A stretch of 64,000 bases of DNA from Limnomonas spitsbergensis. Taxonomy: Eukaryota; Chlorophyta; Chlorophyceae; Chlamydomonadales. Position numbers and translations under genes: made by a program. The stretch covers positions 682,001-746,000 of the forward strand of contig JAYJMM010000102.1 in the NCBI GenBank assembly GCA_037349105.1. Reading direction: 5' to 3'. The notes under the pieces were generated by a model. It searched no databases. It was not told the origin of the DNA and saw nothing but the letters and a program-made list of their open reading frames with translations. Below, piece by piece: positions 1-12,000 of the stretch (position 1 is its first letter; each line of letters begins with the position of its first letter).

Positions 1-3000
1 GGAGCACGCAGTCCTTGAGCCCTCCCCTGGTGACCCCTCCCCTGGAGCACGCAGTCCTTGAGCCCTCCCCTGGTGACCCCTCCCCTGGAGCACGCAGTCC
101 TTGAGCCCTCCCCTGGTGACCCCTCCCCTGGAGCACGCAGTCCTTGAGCCCTCCCCTGGTGACCCCTCCCCTGGAGCACGCAGTCCTTGAGCCCTCCCCT
201 GGTGACCCCTCCCCTGGAGCACGCAGTCCTTGAGCCCTCCCCTGGTGACCCCTCCCCTGGAGCACGCAGTCCTTGAGCCCTCCCCTGGTGACCCCTCCCC
301 TGGAGCACGCAGTCCTTGAGCCCTCCCCTGGCGACCCCTCCCCTGGAGCACGCAGTCCTTGAGCCCTCCCCTGGCGACCCCTCCCATGAAGCACGCAGTC
401 CTTGAGCCCTCCCCTGGTGACCCCTCCCCTGGAGCACGCAGTCCTTGAGCCCTCCCCTGGTGACCCCTCCCTTGGGGCACGCAGTCCTTGAGCCCTCCCC
501 TGGCGACCCCTCCCCTGGGGCACGCAGTCCTTGAGCCCTCCCCTGGTGACCCCTCCCCTGGAGCACGCAGTCCTTGAGCCCACCCCTGGTGACCCCTCCC
601 CTGGAGCACGCAGTCCTTGAGCCCTCCCCTGGTGACCCCTCCCCTGGAGCACGCAGTCCTTGAGCCCTCCCCTGGTGACCCCTCCCCTGGAGCACGCAGT
701 CCTTGAGCCCTCCCCTGGTGACCCCTCCCCAGGAGCACGCAGTCCTTGAGCCCTCCCCTGGTGACCCCTCCCCTGGAGCACGCAGTCCTTGAGCCCTCCC
801 CTGGTGACCCCTCCCCTGGAGCACGCAGTCCTTGAGCCCTCCCCTGGTGACCCCTCCCCTGGAGCACGCAGTCCTTGAGCCCTCCCCTGGTGACCCCTCC
901 CCTGGAGCACGCAGTCCTTGAGCCCTCCCCTGGCGACCCCTCCCCTGGAGCACGCAGTCCTTGAGCCCTCCCCTGGTGACCCCTCCCCTGGAGCACGCAG
1001 TCCTTGAGCCCTCCCCTGGTGACCCCTCCCCTGGAGCACGCAGTCCTTGAGCCCTCCCCTGGCGACCCCTCCCCTGGAGCACGCAGTCCTTGAGCCCTCC
1101 CCTGGTGACCCCTCCCCTGGAGCACGCAGTCCTTGAGCCCTCCCCTGGTGACCCCTCCCCTGGAGCACGCAGTCCTTGAGCCCTCCCCTGGTGACCCCTC
1201 CCCTGGAGCACGCAGTCCTTGAGCCCTCCCCTGGTGACCCCTCCCCTGGGGCACGCAGTCCTTGAGCCCACCCCTGGTGACCCCTCCCCTGGAGCACGCA
1301 GTCCTTGAGCCCACCCCTGGTGACCCCTCCCCTGGAGCACGCAGTCCTTGAGCCCTCCCCTGGTGACCCCTCCCCTGGAGCACGCAGTCCTTGAGCCCTC
1401 CCCTGGTGACCCCTCCCCAGGAGCACGCAGTCCTTGAGCCCTCCCCTGGTGACCCCTCCCCTGGAGCACGCAGTCCTTGAGCCCTCCCCTGGTGACCCCT
1501 CCCCTGGAGCACGCAGTCCTTGAGCCCTCCCCTGGTGACCCCTCCCCTGGAGCACGCAGTCCTTGAGCCCTCCCCTGGTGACCCCTCCCCTGGAGCACGC
1601 AGTCCTTGAGCCCTCCCCTGGCGACCCCTCCCCTGGAGCACGCAGTCCTTGAGCCCTCCCCTGGTGACCCCTCCCCTGGAGCACGCAGTCCTTGAGCCCT
1701 CCCCTGGTGACCCCTCCCCTGGAGCACGCAGTCCTTGAGCCCTCCCCTGGCGACCCCTCCCCTGGAGCACGCAGTCCTTGAGCCCTCCCCTGGTGACCCC
1801 TCCCCTGGAGCACGCAGTCCTTGAGCCCTCCCCTGGTGACCCCTCCCCTGGAGCACGCAGTCCTTGAGCCCTCCCCTGGTGACCCCTCCCCTGGAGCACG
1901 CAGTCCTTGAGCCCTCCCCTGGTGACCCCTCCCCTGGAGCACGCAGTCCTTGAGCCCTCCCCTGGCGACCCCTCCCCTGGAGCACGCAGTCCTTGAGCCC
2001 TCCCCTGGTGACCCCTCCCCTGGAGCACGCAGTCCTTGAGCCCTCCCCTGGTGACCCCTCCCCTGGAGCACGCAGTCCTTGAGCCCTCCCCTGGTGACCC
2101 CTCCCCTGGAGCACGCAGTCCTTGAGCCCTCCCCTGGTGACCCCTCCCCTGGAGCACGCAGTCCTTGAGCCCTCCCCTGGTGACCCCTCCCCTGGAGCAC
2201 GCAGTCCTTGAGCCCTCCCCTGGTGACCCCTCCCCTGGAGCACGCAGTCCTTGAGCCCTCCCCTGGTGACCCCTCCCCTGGAGCACGCAGTCCTTGAGCC
2301 CTCCCCTGGTGACCCCTCCCCTGGAGCACGCAGTCCTTGAGCCCTCCCCTGGTGACCCCTCCCCTGGAGCACGCAGTCCTTGAGCCCTCCCCTGGTGACC
2401 CCTCCCCTGGAGCACGCAGTCCTTGAGCCCTCCCCTGGCGACCCCTCCCCTGGAGCACGCAGTCCTTGAGCCCTCCCCTGGTGACCCCTCCCCTGGAGCA
2501 CGCAGTCCTTGAGCCCTCCCCTGGTGACCCCTCCCCTGGAGCACGCAGTCCTTGAGCCCTCCCCTGGTGACCCCTCCCCTGGAGCACGCAGTCCTTGAGC
2601 CCTCCCCTGGTGACCCCTCCCCTGGAGCACGCAGTCCTTGAGCCCTCCCCTGGTGACCCCTCCCCTGGAGCACGCAGTCCTTGAGCCCTCCCCTGGTGAC
2701 CCCTCCCCTGGAGCACGCAGTCCTTGAGCCCTCCCCTGGTGACCCCTCCCCTGGAGCACGCAGTCCTTGAGCCCTCCCCTGGTGACCCCTCCCCTGGAGC
2801 ACGCAGTCCTTGAGCCCTCCCCTGGTGACCCCTCCCCTGGAGCACGCAGTCCTTGAGCCCTCCCCTGGCGACCCCTCCTCTGGAGCACGCAGTCCTTGAG
2901 CCCTCCCCTGGTGACCCCTCCCCTGGAGCACGCAGTCCTTGAGCCCTCCCCTGGTGACCCCTCCCCTGGAGCACGCAGTCCTTGAGCCCTCCCCTGGTGA

Positions 3001-6000
3001 CCCCTCCCCTGGAGCACGCAGTCCTTGAGCCCTCCCCTGGTGACCCCTCCCCTGGAGCACGCAGTCCTTGAGCCCTCCCCTGGTGACCCCTCCCCTGGAG
3101 CATGCAGTCCTTGAGCCCTCCCCTGGCGACCCCTCCCCTGGAGCACGCTGTCCTTGAGCCCTCCCCTGGTGACCCCTCCCCTGGAGCACGCAGTCCTTGA
3201 GCCCTCCCCTGGTGACCCCTCCCCTGGAGCACGCAGTCCTTGAGCCCTCCCCTGGTGACCCCTCCCCTGGAGCACGCAGTCCTTGAGCCCTCCCCTGGTG
3301 ACCCCTCCCCTGGAGCACGCAGTCCTTGAGCCCTCCCCTGGTGACCCCTCCCATGGAGCACGCAGTCCTTGAGCCCTCCCCTGGTGACCCCTCCCCTGGA
3401 GCACGCAGTCCTTGAGCCCTCCCCTGGTGACCCCTCCCCTGGAGCACGCAGTCCTTGAGCCCTCCCCTGGCAACCCCTCCCCTGGGGCACGCAGTCCTTG
3501 AGCCCTCCCCTGGTGACCCCTCCCCTGGAGCACGCAGTCCTTGAGCCCTCCCCTGGTGACCCCTCCCCTGGAGCACGCAGTCCTTGAGCCCTCCCCTGGT
3601 GACCCCTCCCCTGGAGCACGCAGTCCTTGAGCCCTCCCCTGGTGACCCCTCCCCTGGAGCACGCAGTCCTTGAGCCCTCCCCTGGCGACCCCTCCCCTGG
3701 AGCACGCAGTCCTTGAGCCCACCCTGGTGACCCCTCCCCTGGAGCACGCAGTCCTTGAGCCCTCCCCTGGTGACCCCTCCCCTGGAGCACGCAGTCCTTG
3801 AGCCCTCCCCTGGTGACCCCTCCCCTGGAGCACGCAGTCCTTGAGCCCTCCCCTGGTGACCCCTCCCCTGGAGCACGCAGTCCTTGAGCCCTCCCCTGGT
3901 GACCCCTCCCCTACAGCACGCAGTCCTTGAGCCCTCCCCTGGTGACCCCTCCCCTGGAGCACGCAGTCCTTGAGCCCTCCCCTGGTGACCCTCCCCTGGA
4001 GCACGCAGTCCTTGAGCCCTCCCCTGGTGACCCCTCCCCTGGAGCACGCAGTCCTTGAGCCCTCCCCTGGTCACCCCTCCCCTGGAGCACGCAGTCCTTG
4101 AGCCCTCCCCTGGTGACCCCTCCCCTGGAGCACGCAGTCCTTGAGCCCTCCCCTGGTGACCCCTCCCCTGGAGCACGCAGTCCTTGAGCCCTCCCCTGGT
4201 GACCCCTCCCCTGGAGCACGCAGTCCTTGAGCCCTCCCCTGGTGACCCCTCCCCTGGAGCACGCAGTCCTTGAGCCCTCCCCTGGCGACCCCTCCCCTGG
4301 AGCACGCAGTCCTTGAGCCCTCCCCTGGTGACCCCTCCCCTGGGGCACGCAGTCCTTGAGCCCTCCCCTGGTGACCCCTCCCCTGGAGCACGCAGTCCTT
4401 GAGCCCTCCCCTGGTGACCCCTCCCCTGGAGCACGCAGTCCTTGAGCCCTCCCCTGGTGACCCCTCCCCTGGAGCACGCAGTCCTTGAGCCCTCCCCTGG
4501 TGACCCCTCCCCTGGAGCACGCAGTCCTTGAGCCCTCCCCTGGCGACCCCTCCCCTGGAGCACGCAGTCCTTGAGCCCTCCCCTGGTGACCCCTCCCCTG
4601 GAGCACGCAGTTCTTGAGCCCTCCCCTGGTGACCCCTCCCCAGTAGCACGCAGTCCTTGAGCCCACCCTGGTGACCCCTCCCCTGGAGCACGCAGTCCTT
4701 GAGCCCTCCCCTGGTGACCCCTCCCCTGGAGCACGCAGTCCTTGAGCCCTCCCCTGGTGACCCCTCCCCTGGAGCACGCAGTCCTTGAGCCCTCCCCTGG
4801 TGACCCCTCCCCTGGAGCACGCAGTCCTTGAGCCCTCCCCTGGTGACCCCTCCCCTAGAGCACGCAGTCCTTGAGCCCTCCCCTGGTGACCCCTCCCCTG
4901 GAGCACGCAGTCCTTGAGCCCTCCCCTGGTGACCCCTCCCCTGGAGCACGCAGTCCTTGAGCCCTCCCCTGGTGACCCCTCCCCTGGAGCACGCAGTCCT
5001 TGAGCCCTCCCCTGGTGACCCCTCCCCTGGAGCACGCAGTCCTTGAGCCCTCCCCTGGTGACCCCTCCCCTGGAGCACGCAGTCCTTGAGCCCTCACCTG
5101 GCGACCCCTCCCCTGGAGCACGCAGTCCTTGAGCCCTCCCCTGGTGACCCCTCCCCTGGAGCACGCAGTCCTTGAGCTCTCCCCTGGTGACCCCTCCCCT
5201 GGAGCACGCAGTCCTTGAGCCCTCCCCTGGTGACCCCTCCCCTAGAGCACGCAGTCCTTGAGCCCTCCCCTGGCGACCCCTCCCCTGGAGCACGCAGTCC
5301 TTGAGCCCTCCCCTGGTGACCCCTCCCCTGGAGCACGCAGTCCTTGAGCCCTCCCCTGGTGACCCCTCCCCTGGAGCACGCAGTCCTTGAGCCCTCCCCT
5401 AGTGACCCCTCCCCTGGAGCACGCAGTCCTTGAGCCCTCCCCTGGGGACCCCTCCCCTGGAGCACGCAGTCCTTGAGCCCTGCCCTGGTGACCCCTCCCC
5501 TGGAGCACGCAGTCCTTGAGCCCACCCTGGCGACCCCTCCCCTGGAGCACGCAGTCCTTGAGCCCTCCCCTGGTGACCCCTCCCCTGGAGCACGCAGTCC
5601 TTGAGCCCTCCCCTGGTGACCCCTCCCCTGGAGCACGCAGTCCTTGAGCCCTCCCCTGGTGACCCCTCCCCTGGAGCACGCAGTCCTTGAGCCCTCCCCT
5701 GGTGACCCCTCCCCTGGAGCACGCAGTCCTTGAGCCCTCCCCTGGTGACCCCTCCCCTGGAGCACGCAGTCCTTGAGCCCTCCCCTGGCAACCCCTCCCC
5801 TGGGGCACGCAGTCCTTGAGCCCTCCCCTGGTGACCCCTCCCCTGGAGCACGCAGTCCTTGAGCCCTCCCCTGGTGACCCCTCCCCTGGAGCACGCAGTC
5901 CTTGAGCCCTCCCCTGGTGACCCCTCCCCTGGAGCACGCAGTCCTTGAGCCCTCCCCTGGTGACCCCTCCCCTGGAGCACGCAGTCCTTGAGCCCTCCCC

Positions 6001-9000
6001 TGGTGACCCCTCCCCTGGAGCACGCAGTCCTTGAGCCCTCCCCTGGCGACCCCTCCCCTGGAGCACGCAGTCCTTGAGCCCTCCCCTGGTGACCCCTCCC
6101 CTGGAGCACGCAGTCCTTGAGCCCTCCCCTGGTGACCCCTCCCCTGGAGCACGCAGTCCTTGAGCCCTCCCCTGGTGACCCCTCCCCTGGAGCACGCAGT
6201 CCTTGAGCCCTCCCCTGGTGACCCCTCCCCTGGAGCACGCAGTCCTTGAGCCCTCCCCTGGTGACCCCTCCCCTGGAGCACGCAGTCCTTGAGCCCTCCC
6301 CTGGCGACCCCTCCCCTGGAGCACGCAGTCCTTGAGCCCTCCCCTGGTGACCCCTCCCCTGGAGCACGCAGTCCTTGAGCCCTCCCCTGGTGACCCCTCC
6401 CCTGGAGCACGCAGTCCTTGAGCCCTCCCCTGGCAACCCCTCCCCTGGAGCACGCAGTCCTTGAGCCCTCCCCTGGCGACCCCTCCCCTGGAGCACGCAG
6501 TCCTTGAGCCCTCCCCTGGTGACCCCTCCCCTGGAGCACGCAGTCCTTGAGCCCTCCCCTGGTGACCCCTCCCCTGGAGCACGCAGTCCTTGAGCCCTCC
6601 CCTGGTGACCCCTCCCCTGGAGCACGCAGTCCTTGAGCCCTCCCCTGGCGACCCCTCCCCTGGAGCACGCAGTCCTTGAGCCCTCCCCTGGTGACCCCTC
6701 CCCTGGAGCACGCAGTCCTTGAGCCCTCCCCTGGCGACCCCTCCCCTGGAGCACGCAGTCCTTGAGCCCACCCTGGTGACCCCTCCCCTGGAGCACGCAG
6801 TCCTTGAGCCCTCCCCTGGTGACCCCTCCCCTGGAGCACGCAGTCCTTGAGCCCTCCCCAGGTGACCCCTCCCCTGGAGCACGCAGTCCTTGAGCCCTCC
6901 CCTGGTGACCCCTCCCCTGGAGCACGCAGTCCTTGAGCCCTCCCCTGGTGACCCCTCCCCTGGAGCACGCAGTCCTTGAGCCCTCCCCTGGTGACCCCTC
7001 CCCTGGAGCACGCAGTCCTTGAGCCCTCCCCTGGCGACCCCTCCCCTGGAGCACGCAGTCCTTGAGCCCTCCCCTGGTGACCCCTCCCCTGGAGCACGCA
7101 GTCCTTGAGCCCTCCCCTGGTGACCCCTCCCCTGGAGCACGCAGTCCTTGAGCCCTCCCCTGGTGACCCCTCCCCTGGAGCACGCAGTCCTTGAGCCCTC
7201 CCCTGGCGACCCCTCCCCTGGAGCACGCAGTCCTTGAGCCCTCCCCTGGTGACCCCTCCCCTGGGGCACGCAGTCCTTGAGCCCTCCCCTGGTGACCCCT
7301 CCCCTGGAGCACGCAGTCCTTGAGCCCTCCCCTGGTGACCCCTCCCCTGGAGCACGCAGTCCTTGAGCCCTCCCCTGGTGACCCCTCCCCTGGAGCACGC
7401 AGTCCTTGAGCCCTCCCCTGGCGACCCCTCCCCTGGAGCACGCAGTCCTTGAGCCCTCCCCTGGTGACCCCTCCCCTGGGGCACGCAGTCCTTGAGCCCT
7501 CCCCTGGTGACCCCTCCCCTGGAGCACGCAGTCCTTGAGCCCTCCCCTGGTGACCCCTCCCCTGGAGCACGCAGTCCTTGAGCCCTCCCCTGGTGACCCC
7601 TCCCCTGGAGCACGCAGTCCTTGAGCCCTCCCCTGGTGACCCCTCCCCTGGAGCACGCAGTCCTTGAGCCCTCCCCTGGTGACCCCTCCCCTGGAGCACG
7701 CAGTCCTTGAGCCCTCCCCTGGCGACCCCTCCCCTGGAGCACGCAGTCCTTGAGCCCTCCCCTGGTGACCCCTCCCCTGGAGCACGCAGTCCTTGAGCCC
7801 TCCCCTGGTCACCCCTCCCCTGGAGCACGCAGTCCTTGAGCCCTCCCCTGGCGACCCCTCCCCTGGAGCACGCAGTCCTTGAGCCCTCCCCTGGTGACCC
7901 CTCCCCTGGGGCACGCAGTCCTTGAGCCCTCCCCTGGTGACCCCTCCCCTGGAGCACGCAGTCCTTGAGCCCTCCCCTGGTCACCCCTCCCCTGGAGCAC
8001 GCAGTCCTTGAGCCCTCCCCTGGTGACCCCTCCCCTGGAGCACGCAGTCCTTGAGCCCTCCCCTGGGGACCCCTCCCCTGGAGCACGCAGTCCTTGAGCC
8101 CTGCCCTGGTGACCCCTCCCCTGGAGCACGCAGTCCTTGAGCCCACCCTGGCGACCCCTCCCCTGGAGCACGCAGTCCTTGAGCCCTCCCCTGGTGACCC
8201 CTCCCCTGGAGCACGCAGTCCTTGAGCCCTCCCCTGGTGACCCCTCCCCTGGAGCACGCAGTCCTTGAGCCCTCCCCTGGTGACCCCTCCCCTGGAGCAC
8301 GCAGTCCTTGAGCCCTCCCCTGGTGACCCCTCCCCTGGAGCACGCAGTCCTTGAGCCCTCCCCTGGTGACCCCTCCCCTGGAGCACGCAGTCCTTGAGCC
8401 CTCCCCTGGGGACCCCTCCCCTGGAGCACGCAGTCCTTGAGCCCTGCCCTGGTGACCCCTCCCCTGGAGCACGCAGTCCTTGAGCCCACCCTGGCGACCC
8501 CTCCCCTGGAGCACGCAGTCCTTGAGCCCTCCCCTGGTGACCCCTCCCCTGGAGCACGCAGTCCTTGAGCCCTCCCCTGGTGACCCCTCCCCTGGAGCAC
8601 GCAGTCCTTGAGCCCTCCCCTGGTGACCCCTCCCCTGGAGCACGCAGTCCTTGAGCCCTCCCCTGGTGACCCCTCCCCTGGAGCACGCAGTCCTTGAGCC
8701 CTCCCCTGGTGACCCCTCCCCTGGAGCACGCAGTCCTTGAGCCCTCCCCTGGCAACCCCTCCCCTGGGGCACGCAGTCCTTGAGCCCTCACCTGGTGACC
8801 CCTCCCCTGGAGCACGCAGTCCTTGAGCCCTCCCCTGGTCACCCCTCCCCTGGAGCACGCAGTCCTTGAGCCCTCCCCTGGCGACCCCTCCCCTGGAGCA
8901 CGCAGTCCTTGAGCCCTCCCCTGGTGACCCCTCCCCTGGAGCACGCAGTCCTTGAGCCCTCCCCTGGTGACCCCTCCCCTGGAGCACGCAGTCCTTGAGC

Positions 9001-12000
9001 CCTCCCCTGGTGACCCCTCCCCTGGAGCACGCAGTCCTTGAGCCCTCCCCTGGTGACCCCTCCCCTGGAGCACGCAGTCCTTGAGCCCTCCCCTGGCAAC
9101 CCCTCCCCTGGGGCACGCAGTCCTTGAGCCCTCCCCTGGTGACCCCTCCCCTGGAGCACGCAGTCCTTGAGCCCTCCCCTGGTGACCCCTCCCCTGGAGC
9201 ACGCAGTCCTTGAGCCCTCCCCTGGTGACCCCTCCCCTGGAGCACGCAGTCCTTGAGCCCTCCCCTGGCGACCCCTCCCCTGGAGCACGCAGTCCTTGAG
9301 CCCTCCCCTGGTGACCCCTCCCCTGGGGCACGCAGTCCTTGAGCCCTCCCCTGGTGACCCCTCCCCTGGAGCACGCAGTCCTTGAGCCCTCCCCTGGTGA
9401 CCCCTCCCCTGGAGCACGCAGTCCTTGAGCCCTCCCCTGGTGACCCCTCCCCTGGAGCACGCAGTCCTTGAGCCCTCCCCTGGCGACCCCTCCCCTGGAG
9501 CACGCAGTCCTTGAGCCCTCCCCTGGTGACCCCTCCCCTGGAGCACGCAGTCCTTGAGCCCTCCCCTGGTGACCCCTCCCCTGGAGCACGCAGTCCTTGA
9601 GCCCTCCCCTGGTGACCCCTCCCCTGGAGCACGCAGTCCTTGAGCCCTCCCCTGGTGACCCCTCCCCTGGAGCACGCAGTCCTTGAGCCCTCCCCTGGCG
9701 ACCCCTCCCCTGGAGCACGCAGTCCTTGAGCCCTCCCCTGGTGACCCCTCCCCTGGAGCACGCAGTTCTTGAGCCCTCCCCTGGTGACCCCTCCCCAGGA
9801 GCACGCAGTCCTTGAGCCCACCCTGGTGACCCCTCCCCTGGAGCACGCAGTCCTTGAGCCCTCCCCTGGTGACCCCTCCCCTGGAGCACGCAGTCCTTGA
9901 GCCCTCCCCTGGTGACCCCTCCCCTGGAGCACGCAGTCCTTGAGCCCTCCCCTGGTGACCCCTCCCCTGGAGCACGCAGTCCTTGAGCCCTCCCCTGGTG
10001 ACCCCTCCCCTAGAGCACGCAGTCCTTGAGCCCTCCCCTGGTGACCCCTCCCCTGGAGCACGCAGTCCTTGAGCCCTCCCCTGGTGACCCCTCCCCTGGA
10101 GCACGCAGTCCTTGAGCCCTCCCCTGGTGACCCCTCCCCTGGAGCACGCAGTCCTTGAGCCCTCCCCTGGTGACCCCTCCCCTGGAGCACGCAGTCCTTG
10201 AGCCCTCCCCTGGTGACCCCTCCCCTGGAGCACGCAGTCCTTGAGCCCTCACCTGGCGACCCCTCCCCTGGAGCACGCAGTCCTTGAGCCCTCCCCTGGT
10301 GACCCCTCCCCTGGAGCACGCAGTCCTTGAGCTCTCCCCTGGTGACCCCTCCCCTGGAGCACGCAGTCCTTGAGCCCTCCCCTGGTGACCCCTCCCCTAG
10401 AGCACGCAGTCCTTGAGCCCTCCCCTGGCGACCCCTCCCCTGGAGCACGCAGTCCTTGAGCCCTCCCCTGGTGACCCCTCCCCTGGAGCACGCAGTCCTT
10501 GAGCCCTCCCCTGGTGACCCCTCCCCTGGAGCACGCAGTCCTTGAGCCCTCCCCTAGTGACCCCTCCCCTGGAGCACGCAGTCCTTGAGCCCTCCCCTGG
10601 CGACCCCTCCCCTGGAGCACGCAGTCCTTGAGCCCTCCCCTGGTGACCCCTCCCCTGGAGCACGCAGTCCTTGAGCCCTCCCCTGGCGACCCCTCCCCTG
10701 GAGCACGCAGTCCTTGAGCCCTCCCCTAGTGACCCCTCCCCTGGAGCACGCAGTCCTTGAGCCCTCCCCTGGCGACCCCTCCCCTGGAGCACGCAGTCCT
10801 TGAGCCCTCCCCTGGTGACCCCTCCCCTGGAGCACGCAGTCCTTGAGCCCTCCCCTGGCGACCCCTCCCCTGGAGCACGCAGTCCTTGAGCCCTCCCCTG
10901 GCAACCCCTCCCCTGGGGCACGCAGTCCTTGAGCCCTCACCTGGTGACCCCTCCCCTGGAGCACGCAGTCCTTGAGCCCTCCCCTGGTCACCCCTCCCCT
11001 GGAGCACGCAGTCCTTGAGCCCTCCCCTGGCGACCCCTCCCCTGGAGCACGCAGTCCTTGAGCCCTCCCCTGGTGACCCCTCCCCTGGAGCACGCAGTCC
11101 TTGAGCCCTCCCCTGGTGACCCCTCCCCTGGAGCACGCAGTCCTTGAGCCCTCCCCTGGTGACCCCTCCCCTGGAGCACGCAGTCCTTGAGCCCTCCCCT
11201 GGTGACCCCTCCCCTGGAGCACGCAGTCCTTGAGCCCTCCCCTGGCAACCCCTCCCCTGGGGCACGCAGTCCTTGAGCCCTCCCCTGGTGACCCCTCCCC
11301 TGGAGCACGCAGTCCTTGAGCCCTCCCCTGGTGACCCCTCCCCTGGAGCACGCAGTCCTTGAGCCCTCCCCTGGTGACCCCTCCCCTGGAGCACGCAGTC
11401 CTTGAGCCCTCCCCTGGCGACCCCTCCCCTGGAGCACGCAGTCCTTGAGCCCTCCCCTGGTGACCCCTCCCCTGGGGCACGCAGTCCTTGAGCCCTCCCC
11501 TGGTGACCCCTCCCCTGGAGCACGCAGTCCTTGAGCCCTCCCCTGGTGACCCCTCCCCTGGAGCACGCAGTCCTTGAGCCCTCCCCTGGTGACCCCTCCC
11601 CTGGAGCACGCAGTCCTTGAGCCCTCCCCTGGCGACCCCTCCCCTGGAGCACGCAGTCCTTGAGCCCTCCCCTGGTGACCCCTCCCCTGGAGCACGCAGT
11701 CCTTGAGCCCTCCCCTGGTGACCCCTCCCCTGGAGCACGCAGTCCTTGAGCCCTCCCCTGGTGACCCCTCCCCTGGAGCACGCAGTCCTTGAGCCCTCCC
11801 CTGGTGACCCCTCCCCTGGAGCACGCAGTCCTTGAGCCCTCCCCTGGCGACCCCTCCCCTGGAGCACGCAGTCCTTGAGCCCTCCCCTGGTGACCCCTCC
11901 CCTGGAGCACGCAGTTCTTGAGCCCTCCCCTGGTGACCCCTCCCCAGGAGCACGCAGTCCTTGAGCCCACCCTGGTGACCCCTCCCCTGGAGCACGCAGT